From contig CACYDE010000013.1 in assembly GCA_902773045.1 (NCBI GenBank), forward strand, positions 1 through 12,534: a stretch of 12,534 nt of DNA, given 5' to 3'. The stretch comes from an uncultured Ruminococcus sp. (lineage in GTDB: Bacteria > Bacillota > Clostridia > Oscillospirales > Acutalibacteraceae). Position 1 is the first letter of the stretch. Every line of letters begins with the position of its first letter. Shown here in pieces: positions 5,763-12,534 of this stretch. Both the position numbers and the translations under genes were made by a program. The notes beneath the pieces are model-generated. The model was not told the origin of the DNA. It ran no database searches and saw only the letters and a list, made by a program, of their open reading frames with translations.

Positions 5763-8700
5763 TTATTTCCCCAAAGCTTCTTTAAGCGCTTCAAGCGGCG
5801 TTTCATTACTTTTTCTTCTGAAAATAATATGAGGTTTTTTGGAAGCTTTAAGCATAGTTCTTGCGCAGTTGTTATTCAGAAACTCGCCTATTTTCGGCGC
5901 TCTGATATTGCTGATAAAGAGAAGGATATCCTCTCCCTGCTGCTTTATTTCAAAAATACCGAACTTTGACGCCATATTTCTGATGAGTGCAACGTCTATC
6001 AATCCCATAACCGCCTTAGGAATATCTCCGAAACGATCGATCAGCTCATCGATAACGTCCTGAGAATCCTCCTTGGATCGAATATCCGAGATCCTTCTGT
6101 AAATTTCCAAACGCTGGTTAAGGCTTGGAATATATTTTTCGGGAATGTGAGCCTGAACCTGAAGATCCACGAGACAGTCGATCTGAGGATGTTCCGGCTC
6201 TTCTCCCTTGGCTTCGCTTATCGCTTCATTGAGAAGCTTTATGTACATATCATATCCGACATCTTCCATGTGACCGTGCTGCTGACCGCCGAGAATATTT
6301 CCCGCGCCTCTGAGTTCAAGATCTCTCATAGCGATCTTGAATCCCGAACCAAATTCGGTGAATTCGCGGATCGCAGTCAGTCTTTTTGACGAGATATCGC
6401 TTAAAACCTTATTGGGAGCAAACGTGAAGTAAGCGTACGCTCTTCTTGTTGAACGTCCGACTCTTCCGCGAAGCTGATGCAGCTGGGAAAGTCCCATACA
6501 GTCGGCGTTTTCAATAATAAGAGTATTGGCATTGGGAAGATCGACTCCCGTTTCTATGATCGTTGTGCAGACAAGAACGTTGATCTCCTGTTCAAGCATT
6601 TTTCTCCAGACCTCGGAAAGCTCCTGTTCGGTCATTTTTCCGTGACCCACCGCAACATTTGCTTCCGGAATTCTTGCTTTGATCTGAGCCGCCTTTGCCA
6701 TTATCGTGTCAACCTTATTGTGGAGATAGAAAACCTGACCGCCCCTTCGAAGCTCACGTCTTATCGCCTCGGAAATTACCGCGTTGTCATGCTCGAGAAC
6801 ATAAGTCTGAACGGGCTTTCTGTCAAGCGGAGCTTCTTCGAGGACCGACATATCCCGGATCCCGCTCATAGCCATATTGAGAGTTCTGGGGATCGGCGTC
6901 GCGGAAAGGGTAAGGATATCGACATTATTAAACATTCCCTTGAACCTTTCCTTCTGAGCTACACCGAAACGCTGCTCCTCGTCTATGATCGCAAGCCCGA
7001 GATCTCGGAACTCGACGTCCTGCTGAACAAGTCTGTGAGTTCCGATGATAAAATCTATCTCTCCCCGTTTCAGTTTCACGAGGATCTCTTCCTGCTGCTT
7101 AGGCGTTCTGAATCTCGAAAGCAGCTCAATGTTAACGGGGAACCCCTCAAATCTTCTCAGCGCAGTCTGATAGTGCTGCCATGCGAGTATCGTGGTCGGC
7201 GCAAGCAGAACGCACTGTTTTGAATCTGTAACGCACTTGAACGCAGCCCTCAGAGCTACCTCGGTTTTTCCGAAACCTACGTCGCCGCAAAGCAGTCTGT
7301 CCATCGGAACAAGCCGCTCCATATCACCCTTGATCTCGTCAATACATCTTAACTGATCTGTCGTCTCTTCATATTCAAACTTGGCTTCGAAGTCATGCTG
7401 CCATTCGTTGTCATCCGAAAAAGCAAAGCCCTTGACCTGCATTCTCTCCGAATACAGCTTTATCAATTCGTCCGCCATATCACGAACAGCCTTGCGAACC
7501 CTCGATGTTGTTTTCTGCCAGTCACCCGAACCGAGACGATTCAGCTTTACCGTGCTGTCCTCTTTGGGACCTATGTACTTTGAAACGAGATCAAGCTGTG
7601 TTACCGGCACATATAAAATATCGTCCTTTGCGTAGGATATTTTTATATAATCCTTGATAATGCCCTGGATCTCCAATTTATGGATACCCATAAATTTCCC
7701 GATCCCGTGAGTGGAATGAACCACATAGTCGCCGTTTGAAAGTTCGGAGAGGCTTGATATCTGCTTGGCATTTTTATTCTTCCTTCCCCTGACTCTCTTT
7801 CCGGAAGTTCTGATATGTCCCTGTGAGATCAGAGCGAATTTGACCTGCGGATACTCGATCCCTGCCGAAAGCGCACCCGGAAGAACATAAACCACCCCGG
7901 GATTCGGGAAACGGATCGTATCATCCAAGGACACGTTATAACCCTTTTCTTTCAGTTCCTTTCTCAGCGATTCCGCAGCCTTTTCGGTTCCTGCAAGTAT
8001 CACGCAGGTGTATTTGTTCATCGCAAAGGGATCGAGATCCTCCGAAAGAAGCTTGACGCTGCCTCCCCAAAGTGAAAGGTGTTTGACAGAAAAATTGACA
8101 AGCTCGTATATTTTTGTGTCATAAGAACCGCTCGCAAAATTGTCAAGATAGACAGTCCGGAATTCGGGAAGTCTCTGACATGTATCCGCATAGCCGACGA
8201 AAAAAGTATCAAGTCCCTTACAAAGCGTTCCCTCTTCGATATAATCTTTGAGATCTTCGTTGAACTGCCATGAATATCCATGCATGCGTTCTTTGACTCT
8301 GGCGTGCTCGGAAACAAAAATCAGATCATCCGATGAAAAATAGTCGAAAAGAGAGGTCTGTCTTTCATAGATCAGTGAAATAAATTTATCTGCGCTTCCC
8401 GGGATGATTCCCTGTTCAAGCATTTCACATTCGGCGTTCAGTATCTCCTTGGCTTTCGCCGAATTTTTGCTTCTGAGCGATCTCGATTTTTTCTGTATTT
8501 TCCCGATAAGATCGTTTTTATCCTTGATAAGTATTTCCGTTGACGGAGAAATATATATCTCCTCAACATAGTCCGTTCTTCTCTGAGAAAGAACGTCGAA
8601 ATAATTTATCGTATCGACCTCGTCACCCCAGAACTCCACACGTATCGGCGCTTTCTCGTCCGGCATGAAAAGATCGAGAATTCCTCCTCTGACGGCATAT

Positions 8701-9209
8701 TGTCCCTCTCCTTCGACCTGCTCATAGCGTTCGTAACCGGAAGCTTCGAGAATAGTGGTCAATTCGGAGATGTCCGCCTGCGCGCCGACTTTGAGAAGGA
8801 ATGAAGAACGTTTCAGTTCTTCCGGAGGGATCGTAAACTGGGACGCCGCGTCGATACATGCCACAACGACGTCAAAATCTCCTTTTAAAATCGTTGAAAG
8901 CGCCATGAGCCGCTGATGTTCGTATTCTCTCGACTGACCGCTCATTTCACGGAAATTAAAATCTCTCAGCGGATAGACAAGAGCTTTCTTTCCCATTGAA
9001 GAAATATCATTCGCGAGCTGCTGACCCTCCTGTTCTTCTCCGACCAAAACAAGCGCTTTTTTCGACAGACTTTCACAAAGCGCCGATATCACGTTTGCCT
9101 TGTGAACGCCTGTCAGCCCTGTTGCCGCAGAAATTTTCCCTCTCGAAACGGCTTGAGAGAGGGATTTATATTCTTTCAGATTAGAAATAATATCTGTTAA
9201 AAAGTTCAT
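5763..9209 (-). CDS. mfd: transcription-repair coupling factor Mfd
   Basis: 1148 residues, normal length. Mfd is an ATP-driven translocase that pushes stalled RNA polymerase off DNA lesions and recruits UvrA for nucleotide excision repair. The N-terminal UvrB-like module is at about 1-350 (YAVRGGILDLF at 171-181). The RNA-polymerase-interacting CarD-like domain is at about 488-560 (GDYVVHSTHGIGKFMG). The RecG-like helicase core has Walker A GDVGFGKT at 642-649, DEEQ at 743-746, SATPIPRTL at 769-777 and QLRGRVGRS at 912-920. The C-terminal TRCF domain follows at about 1000-1100. All motor motifs are intact. The gene starts 9 nt after the pth stop, and its AAGAGG ribosome site overlaps the end of pth, so the two are probably translationally coupled. 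Confidence 0.98.
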   Translation of the reverse strand: MNFLTDIISNLKEYKSLSQAVSRGKISAATGLTGVHKANVISALCESLSKKALVLVGEEQEGQQLANDISSMGKKALVYPLRDFNFREMSGQSREYEHQRLMALSTILKGDFDVVVACIDAASQFTIPPEELKRSSFLLKVGAQADISELTTILEASGYERYEQVEGEGQYAVRGGILDLFMPDEKAPIRVEFWGDEVDTINYFDVLSQRRTDYVEEIYISPSTEILIKDKNDLIGKIQKKSRSLRSKNSAKAKEILNAECEMLEQGIIPGSADKFISLIYERQTSLFDYFSSDDLIFVSEHARVKERMHGYSWQFNEDLKDYIEEGTLCKGLDTFFVGYADTCQRLPEFRTVYLDNFASGSYDTKIYELVNFSVKHLSLWGGSVKLLSEDLDPFAMNKYTCVILAGTEKAAESLRKELKEKGYNVSLDDTIRFPNPGVVYVLPGALSAGIEYPQVKFALISQGHIRTSGKRVRGRKNKNAKQISSLSELSNGDYVVHSTHGIGKFMGIHKLEIQGIIKDYIKISYAKDDILYVPVTQLDLVSKYIGPKEDSTVKLNRLGSGDWQKTTSRVRKAVRDMADELIKLYSERMQVKGFAFSDDNEWQHDFEAKFEYEETTDQLRCIDEIKGDMERLVPMDRLLCGDVGFGKTEVALRAAFKCVTDSKQCVLLAPTTILAWQHYQTALRRFEGFPVNIELLSRFRTPKQQEEILVKLKRGEIDFIIGTHRLVQQDVEFRDLGLAIIDEEQRFGVAQKERFKGMFNNVDILTLSATPIPRTLNMAMSGIRDMSVLEEAPLDRKPVQTYVLEHDNAVISEAIRRELRRGGQVFYLHNKVDTIMAKAAQIKARIPEANVAVGHGKMTEQELSEVWRKMLEQEINVLVCTTIIETGVDLPNANTLIIENADCMGLSQLHQLRGRVGRSTRRAYAYFTFAPNKVLSDISSKRLTAIREFTEFGSGFKIAMRDLELRGAGNILGGQQHGHMEDVGYDMYIKLLNEAISEAKGEEPEHPQIDCLVDLQVQAHIPEKYIPSLNQRLEIYRRISDIRSKEDSQDVIDELIDRFGDIPKAVMGLIDVALIRNMASKFGIFEIKQQGEDILLFISNIRAPKIGEFLNNNCARTMLKASKKPHIIFRRKSNETPLEALKEALGK

Positions 9210-9218
9210 ATATGCCTC

Positions 9219-9818
9219 TTAATTGTAAAGATTCATCGCTTTATCTATATTTCCGTTTATGATATGTTCGACTGCGTCAACGGCTTTTTTCGCCACCTCG
9301 TCAATCGTTTTCCGTTCATCGTCCGAAAAACGCGAAAGAACCCAGTCGGCAAGATCCCATTTCTCGGGTTTGTGACCTATCCCTATTTTGACTCTCGGGA
9401 ATGTGTCCTTTCCGCTGAGGTAAATAATGCTTCTCATACCTTTTTGACCGCCGTCGCTGCCCTTTCTCTTCACGCGCATAAGTCCCACGTCAAGAGATAT
9501 ATCATCAAATATTATAACCACATTCTCGGGCGGGATTTTGTAGAAATTCATCGCCTCCACAACAGCTTCTCCGCTGTTGTTCATGAAAGTCTGAGGCTTC
9601 ATGAGAAGAACTCTGTTTTCTCCGATCTCGATCACCGCGCAGTACGACTTGTATTTCAGCCTGTCAATAACCGCTCCGTATTTTTCCGCCAACGCGTCCA
9701 CACCTATAAACCCTGCGTTATGACGCGTATTTTCATATTTTCTGTCAGGGTTTCCAAGCCCTACAACGATGTGAGTTATTCCGCCCGTCAAAGGCGGAGA
9801 TTTTTTCTTTCCGAACAA
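9219..9818 (-). CDS. pth: peptidyl-tRNA hydrolase
   Basis: 199 residues. Pth cleaves peptidyl-tRNA released from stalled ribosomes and recycles tRNA in the cytoplasm. Family landmarks: GLGNP at 20-24, catalytic H33 in NTRHNAGF, KPQTFMNNSGEA at 74-85 with N80, and D105 in the IFDD segment. The usual GGHNG loop reads GGQKG at 123-127, so the His and Asn of that loop (H113/N114 in the E. coli enzyme) are replaced. The start is TTG at 9818, chosen because GGGAG lies 8 nt upstream and no ATG occurs before residue 73. This gives a basic 14-residue extension (MFGKKKSPPLTGGI) ahead of the usual beginning. It sits between prs and mfd as in Bacillus spoVC. Confidence 0.95.
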   Translation of the reverse strand: MFGKKKSPPLTGGITHIVVGLGNPDRKYENTRHNAGFIGVDALAEKYGAVIDRLKYKSYCAVIEIGENRVLLMKPQTFMNNSGEAVVEAMNFYKIPPENVVIIFDDISLDVGLMRVKRKGSDGGQKGMRSIIYLSGKDTFPRVKIGIGHKPEKWDLADWVLSRFSDDERKTIDEVAKKAVDAVEHIINGNIDKAMNLYN

Positions 9819-9841
9819 AAATTACACTCCCTTTCCGTATA

Positions 9842-9870
9842 TATACATATATATAATGAAGCTATAACAA
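9842..9870 (-). promoter_or_regulatory. candidate promoter for pth-mfd
   Basis: Minus-strand TTGTTA (plus 9865-9870), 17-nt spacer, TGTATA (plus 9842-9847), inside a TA-dinucleotide tract (about 9837-9856). The low-complexity sequence makes several alignments possible, so the exact boxes are uncertain. Confidence 0.3.
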
Positions 9871-9891
9871 AAAACACAATACCGCAACTAA

Positions 9892-9912
9892 GGGTGGACT
9901 TATCGCCCACCC
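9892..9912. repeat. inverted repeat in the prs-pth gap
   Basis: GGGTGG (9892-9897) and CCACCC (9907-9912) flank a 9-nt loop in an otherwise AT-rich 153-bp gap. On the minus strand no U-tract follows directly (a T-run comes about 17 nt later), so it is at best a weak terminator after prs. It may be an RNA-processing or stability element. Confidence 0.45.
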
Positions 9913-9971
9913 CGTGTTACGGTTATTATTATGCATTATCTACGAATATTATAAAACCGAAATATCCGAAA

Positions 9972-10934
9972 TTATTTTGAGTAGAGCGGAGAAACAGGCT
10001 TGTCCGCATAAATCCTCTCGATCGCGTCGGCAAAAAGCGGAGCTACGGGAAGAATAGTGAATTTGTCGATCATTTTCTCCTCGGGAACAGGGATCGTGTC
10101 AAGAAGAACTACTTCCTTGATAACGCTGTTCTTGATCCTCTCGATGGCAGGACCGGAAAGAACCGCATGAGTAGCGCACGCATAAACTTCGGTCGCACCG
10201 CCCTTTTCAACAATAGCGTTTGCGGCGTTGCAGAGAGTACCTGCCGTGTCGATCATATCGTCAACGAGAACGACCTTCTTACCTCTTGCGTCACCGATAA
10301 TATTCATAACTTCACAAACGTTCGCCTTCGGTCTTCTCTTATCGATGATAGCAAGTCCCGTTCCGATCTTGGAAGCAAAATTTCTCGAACGCGTCACAGA
10401 ACCGAGATCGGGAGAAACAACTATGAAATCATCGGGGTTGTCGCCGATCTTAGCTTTCATGTAATCAGCAAGAAGACCTGCGCCGTAGAGATGATCGACA
10501 GGGATATTGAAGAAGCCCTGAATCTGATTTGCGTGAAGATCCATCGTGAGAACTCTGTCAGCGCCCGCACATGTGAGAAGATCGGCGCAAAGCTTTGATG
10601 AGATCGGATCTCTTGCCTTTGCTTTTCTGTCCTGTCTTGCATAGCCGAAATAAGGCATAACGACTGTGATGCTCGCTGCCGAAGCACGCTTCATCGCGTC
10701 GATCATGATGAGGATCTCCATAAGATTGTCGTTGACAGGCGCACAGGTCGACTGAACGATGAAGCAGTCCGAACCTCTGACCGATTCATGGAGAGATACG
10801 GATATCTCGCCGTCACTGAATGTTGTTGTCTCTGATTTTCCGAGAGGAAGATTGAGACAGCCCGAGATAGCCTTCGCTACGTCCTTGCTGGCGTTGCCTG
10901 CAAAAATCTTGATGTCCTTACCGTGAAAATTCAT
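9972..10934 (-). CDS. prs: ribose-phosphate pyrophosphokinase (PRPP synthetase, class I)
   Basis: 320 residues. It makes 5-phosphoribosyl-1-diphosphate from ribose 5-phosphate and ATP for purine, pyrimidine, NAD, His and Trp synthesis. Landmarks from the chosen start: FSDGE at 39-43, the ATP-binding YARQDRK at 98-104, DLHANQIQGFF at 132-142, the SPDLGSVTRSR segment at 174-184, and the PRPP loop VDDMIDTAGT at 224-233. The ATG at 10934 is preferred because AAAGGGG lies 8 nt upstream. The TTG two codons earlier would be only 2 nt from it. It lies 68 nt after the GlmU-like gene, with a possible promoter of its own in the gap, and matches the Bacillus gcaD-prs order. Confidence 0.97.
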   Translation of the reverse strand: MNFHGKDIKIFAGNASKDVAKAISGCLNLPLGKSETTTFSDGEISVSLHESVRGSDCFIVQSTCAPVNDNLMEILIMIDAMKRASAASITVVMPYFGYARQDRKAKARDPISSKLCADLLTCAGADRVLTMDLHANQIQGFFNIPVDHLYGAGLLADYMKAKIGDNPDDFIVVSPDLGSVTRSRNFASKIGTGLAIIDKRRPKANVCEVMNIIGDARGKKVVLVDDMIDTAGTLCNAANAIVEKGGATEVYACATHAVLSGPAIERIKNSVIKEVVLLDTIPVPEEKMIDKFTILPVAPLFADAIERIYADKPVSPLYSK

Positions 10935-10961
10935 ATTCAAAGCCCCTTTACTATAAATACT

Positions 10962-10990
10962 TTAATATCTATCTGTAGAGTTTATTTCAA
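10962..10990 (-). promoter_or_regulatory. candidate internal promoter for prs
   Basis: Minus-strand TTGAAA (plus 10985-10990), 17-nt spacer, TATTAA (plus 10962-10967). Predicted start near 10955 would give a leader of about 20 nt. It may supplement transcription from the upstream gene. Confidence 0.4.
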
Positions 10991-11002
10991 ATTGCCGGGA
11001 TC

Positions 11003-11758
11003 TTAACCGACAATTTTCTTTGCAATTTCATTCAGCTCTTCAAGCTGTTTGGGATCATTTGCTCCAAGAACGGTGTAAGAGCTTTCCGCCGTGAACGCGC
11101 AGACATTCTTTCCTTTTCCGAGAAGGATCCCTATCGTGTCCGTAAGATAATACTCCCCGCCCGCATTGTTGTCGGTCAGCTCATCGAGTGATGAAAGAAG
11201 GTCGTTCGTGTCAAACCAATAGCAGCCCGAATTGACCTCGTTGACTTTTCTCTGCTCTTCGTCGGTATCTTTCTGCTCAACGATCCTGACAACATCTTTC
11301 TTTTCGTCTCTGATGATCCTGCCGTAACCGAATGGATCGTCAACCTTTGCGGAGATCACCGTAGCAGACGAGTTCTTCTCGTCGTGAAGTCTGAAAGCGC
11401 CTTTGATCGTTTCGCTGTCCATGAAAGGCGCGTCACCGTTCAGAACAACGACGTCTCCCGAATTTTTGCACAGAAAATCCCTGCACATCATAACGGCATG
11501 ACCCGTTCCGCGTCTTTCCGACTGATATGCAGTGTGAAGCCTTATTCCCGTTTCATTAGTATACTCGCCGATATACTCCTCGATGAAATATTTTCCGAAG
11601 CCCGTGAGAACGCAGATGTTTTCTATCCCTGCGCCGACCACCGCGTCGATGACCCATCTCAGCATAGGTTTGGAAAGAACCTTTGACAGCGCTTTTGGCT
11701 TATCCGATTTCATTCTCTTGCCTTCGCCTCCGGCAAGAATGACCGCCGATCTTCCCAT
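11003..11758 (-). CDS. GlmU-like uridylyltransferase lacking the acetyltransferase domain
   Basis: 251 residues against roughly 450 for bifunctional GlmU. The whole length is the nucleotidyltransferase fold that forms UDP-N-acetylglucosamine from UTP and GlcNAc-1-phosphate. Visible motifs: LAGGEGKRMKS at 8-18, QSERRGTGHAV at 79-89, the metal Asp in NGDAPF (D109), FGYGRIIRD at 143-151, E161 in VEQKD, N176 in EVNSG and NAGGEYYLTD at 198-207. All sites expected of the GlmU N-terminal half are present. The left-handed beta-helix that makes GlcNAc-1-phosphate is absent, and only 68 nt separate the stop from prs. The start at 11758 has AGAGG 6 nt upstream; an in-frame GTG nine codons earlier (11785) has no such site. 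Position before prs matches Bacillus gcaD (glmU). Specificity for another sugar phosphate cannot be ruled out. Confidence 0.82.
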   Translation of the reverse strand: MGRSAVILAGGEGKRMKSDKPKALSKVLSKPMLRWVIDAVVGAGIENICVLTGFGKYFIEEYIGEYTNETGIRLHTAYQSERRGTGHAVMMCRDFLCKNSGDVVVLNGDAPFMDSETIKGAFRLHDEKNSSATVISAKVDDPFGYGRIIRDEKKDVVRIVEQKDTDEEQRKVNEVNSGCYWFDTNDLLSSLDELTDNNAGGEYYLTDTIGILLGKGKNVCAFTAESSYTVLGANDPKQLEELNEIAKKIVG

Positions 11759-11792
11759 AACACACCTCTTCCTTAAAAAGTACACTATTAAT

Positions 11793-11820
11793 ATTATCTC
11801 ATAAATTTATTTTTTTGCAA
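11793..11820 (-). promoter_or_regulatory. candidate promoter of the glmU-like/prs/pth/mfd block
   Basis: Minus-strand TTGCAA (plus 11815-11820), 16-nt spacer, GATAAT (plus 11793-11798). It lies 35-62 bp upstream of the start codon, followed by AAGGAAGAGG as ribosome site. Confidence 0.45.
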
Positions 11821-12088
11821 GAGATTTTTTTATAATTCACATCATTATATGCAATTTTCACTATTTGCACTACATTCCCCGATGATTCGACATTATTTTT
11901 ATGGCGAATTTGCTACAGTTCAAAAGCCGGTAATTCCTTTTGGGGAATTTTTTGGATATAAATATGCAAATATTTCCGAAATCGTGAATAAAGAGGAAAT
12001 TTTTCGTAAAAATATTTATCAGATACAAAAAAACAGAAATAAATTCAGTAGTTTTTTTATAAAACACTGGATTTTTTCTCCATATTCT

Positions 12089-12096
12089 GTTATAAT
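12089..12096 (+). promoter_or_regulatory. extended -10 promoter for ppdK
   Basis: TATAAT (12091-12096) preceded by TG in TGTTATAAT, an extended -10 element. The -35 region (TGGATT at 12068-12073, 17-nt spacing) is weak, as is common with extended -10 sites. Predicted start near 12103 leaves an untranslated leader of about 135 nt with a small CTATA/TATAG stem at 12100-12117. Confidence 0.55.
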
Positions 12097-12223
12097 GTCC
12101 TATAGGCTGGTGTATAGTCTGAATTTTCGGGTGTTTTTGCCGTTGCTTATTGCTTTCACAGCATAATACCCAAACCTTAAGAAAATCAGGTGTACATCTT
12201 GCGCAATAACATTAATTTTACTT

Positions 12224-12229
12224 AGGAGG
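12224..12229 (+). promoter_or_regulatory. ribosome binding site of ppdK
   Basis: Perfect AGGAGG, 8 nt before the ATG at 12238. It fixes the start of the partial ppdK gene. Confidence 0.9.
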
Positions 12230-12237
12230 TAATTGCA

Positions 12238-12534
12238 ATGGCAAACAAATGGGTGTACCTTTTCAGCGAGGGTAACGCTAACATGCGTGAGCTTCTCGGC
12301 GGTAAAGGTGCTAACTTGGCAGAAATGACAAATATCGGTCTTCCTGTACCTCAGGGCTTCACGATCACAACAGAGGCTTGTACTCAGTATTATGAGGACG
12401 GCAGAGAGATCAACGATGAGATCCAGGCTCAGATCAATGAGTACATCGTAAAAATGGAAGAGATCACCGGCAAGAAATTCGGTGACAAGGAGAATCCTCT
12501 TCTCGTTTCCGTTCGTTCGGGTGCAAGAGCATCA
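12238..12534 (+). CDS. ppdK: pyruvate phosphate dikinase, N-terminal part (cut by window edge)
   Basis: The first 99 codons of a gene that continues past the right edge. The enzyme interconverts pyruvate, ATP and phosphate with phosphoenolpyruvate, AMP and pyrophosphate. In clostridia it often acts in pyrophosphate-linked glycolysis. The start is characteristic: WVYLFSEG, then MRELLGGKGANLAEMT at 16-31, GLPVPQGFTITTEAC at 34-48, and NPLLVSVRSGARAS at 86-99, which belongs to the ATP-grasp nucleotide-binding domain. Codons such as GGT, CGT and AAC and the perfect ribosome site suggest high expression. It is divergent from the glmU-like gene and has its own promoter. Confidence 0.96.
   Translation, partial: MANKWVYLFSEGNANMRELLGGKGANLAEMTNIGLPVPQGFTITTEACTQYYEDGREINDEIQAQINEYIVKMEEITGKKFGDKENPLLVSVRSGARAS

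Larger units (their letters stand above)
11759..12237. other. AT-rich intergenic region between divergent genes
   Basis: About 480 bp with no gene I can support. It holds the leftward promoter near 11793-11820 and the rightward ppdK promoter near 12089-12096. A short AT stem, AATTCC/GGAATT (11932-11949), is followed by Ts. Two small overlapping open frames (11849-12166 plus, 11870-12067 minus) have no ribosome site and are rich in Phe, Ile, Lys and Asn as expected of AT-rich noncoding DNA. Confidence 0.7.

Noticed and set aside
6477..7223. Plus-strand open frame of 248 codons inside mfd
   Set aside because: It is antisense to the intact helicase core of Mfd and has no family resemblance.
11932..11953. 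AATTCC/GGAATT stem followed by Ts as a terminator
   Set aside because: The stem is only 6 bp and AT-rich, with no gene upstream to terminate on that strand.
11849..12166. Plus-strand frame of 105 codons in the gap before ppdK
   Set aside because: It has no ribosome site, a composition expected of AT-rich noncoding DNA, and it runs through the ppdK promoter. An opposite-strand frame of 65 codons overlaps it.

Overview
The window looks like chromosomal DNA of a low-to-moderate GC Gram-positive anaerobe. My inference is a Clostridia/Oscillospirales (Ruminococcus-like) bacterium. The grounds are strong AGGAGG-type ribosome sites, sigma-A-type promoters, lipoprotein signal peptides, a rubrerythrin, pyruvate phosphate dikinase, and the Firmicutes gene order glmU-prs-pth-mfd. 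No insertion sequence, phage gene, CRISPR array, tRNA or rRNA was recognised.

Layout from left to right. Positions 1-110 hold the possible 5' end of an unidentified leftward gene. A strong terminator (105-147) then closes a leftward gene for a von Willebrand factor A (VWA) lipoprotein (154-1488). That gene has a good promoter at 1691-1719, which gives a leader of nearly 200 nt with three predicted hairpins and a short unexplained reading frame. Next is a leftward AraC-type regulator (1739-2644), divergent from a rightward rubrerythrin (2761-3399) that carries a rubredoxin-like metal site at both ends. A bidirectional terminator (3426-3460) separates the rubrerythrin from the long leftward block.

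The leftward block (11758 down to 3492) reads, in transcription order: a nucleotidyltransferase matching only the N-terminal half of GlmU, PRPP synthetase (prs), peptidyl-tRNA hydrolase (pth), transcription-repair coupling factor (mfd), a PrsA/SurA-like lipoprotein, and a secreted, membrane-anchored protein with DPGYVDPS repeats. The first four match the conserved Bacillus gcaD-prs-spoVC-mfd neighbourhood and join nucleotide-sugar and PRPP synthesis to translation and repair housekeeping. The last two are cell-surface proteins with their own promoter upstream of the lipoprotein gene. After an AT-rich gap of about 480 bp, ppdK starts rightward at 12238 and runs off the right edge.

I see no complete novel system. 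The points most worth checking are the structured leader of the VWA gene, the GlmU-like protein without its acetyltransferase half, the repeat protein beside a predicted foldase, and the double-rubredoxin rubrerythrin.
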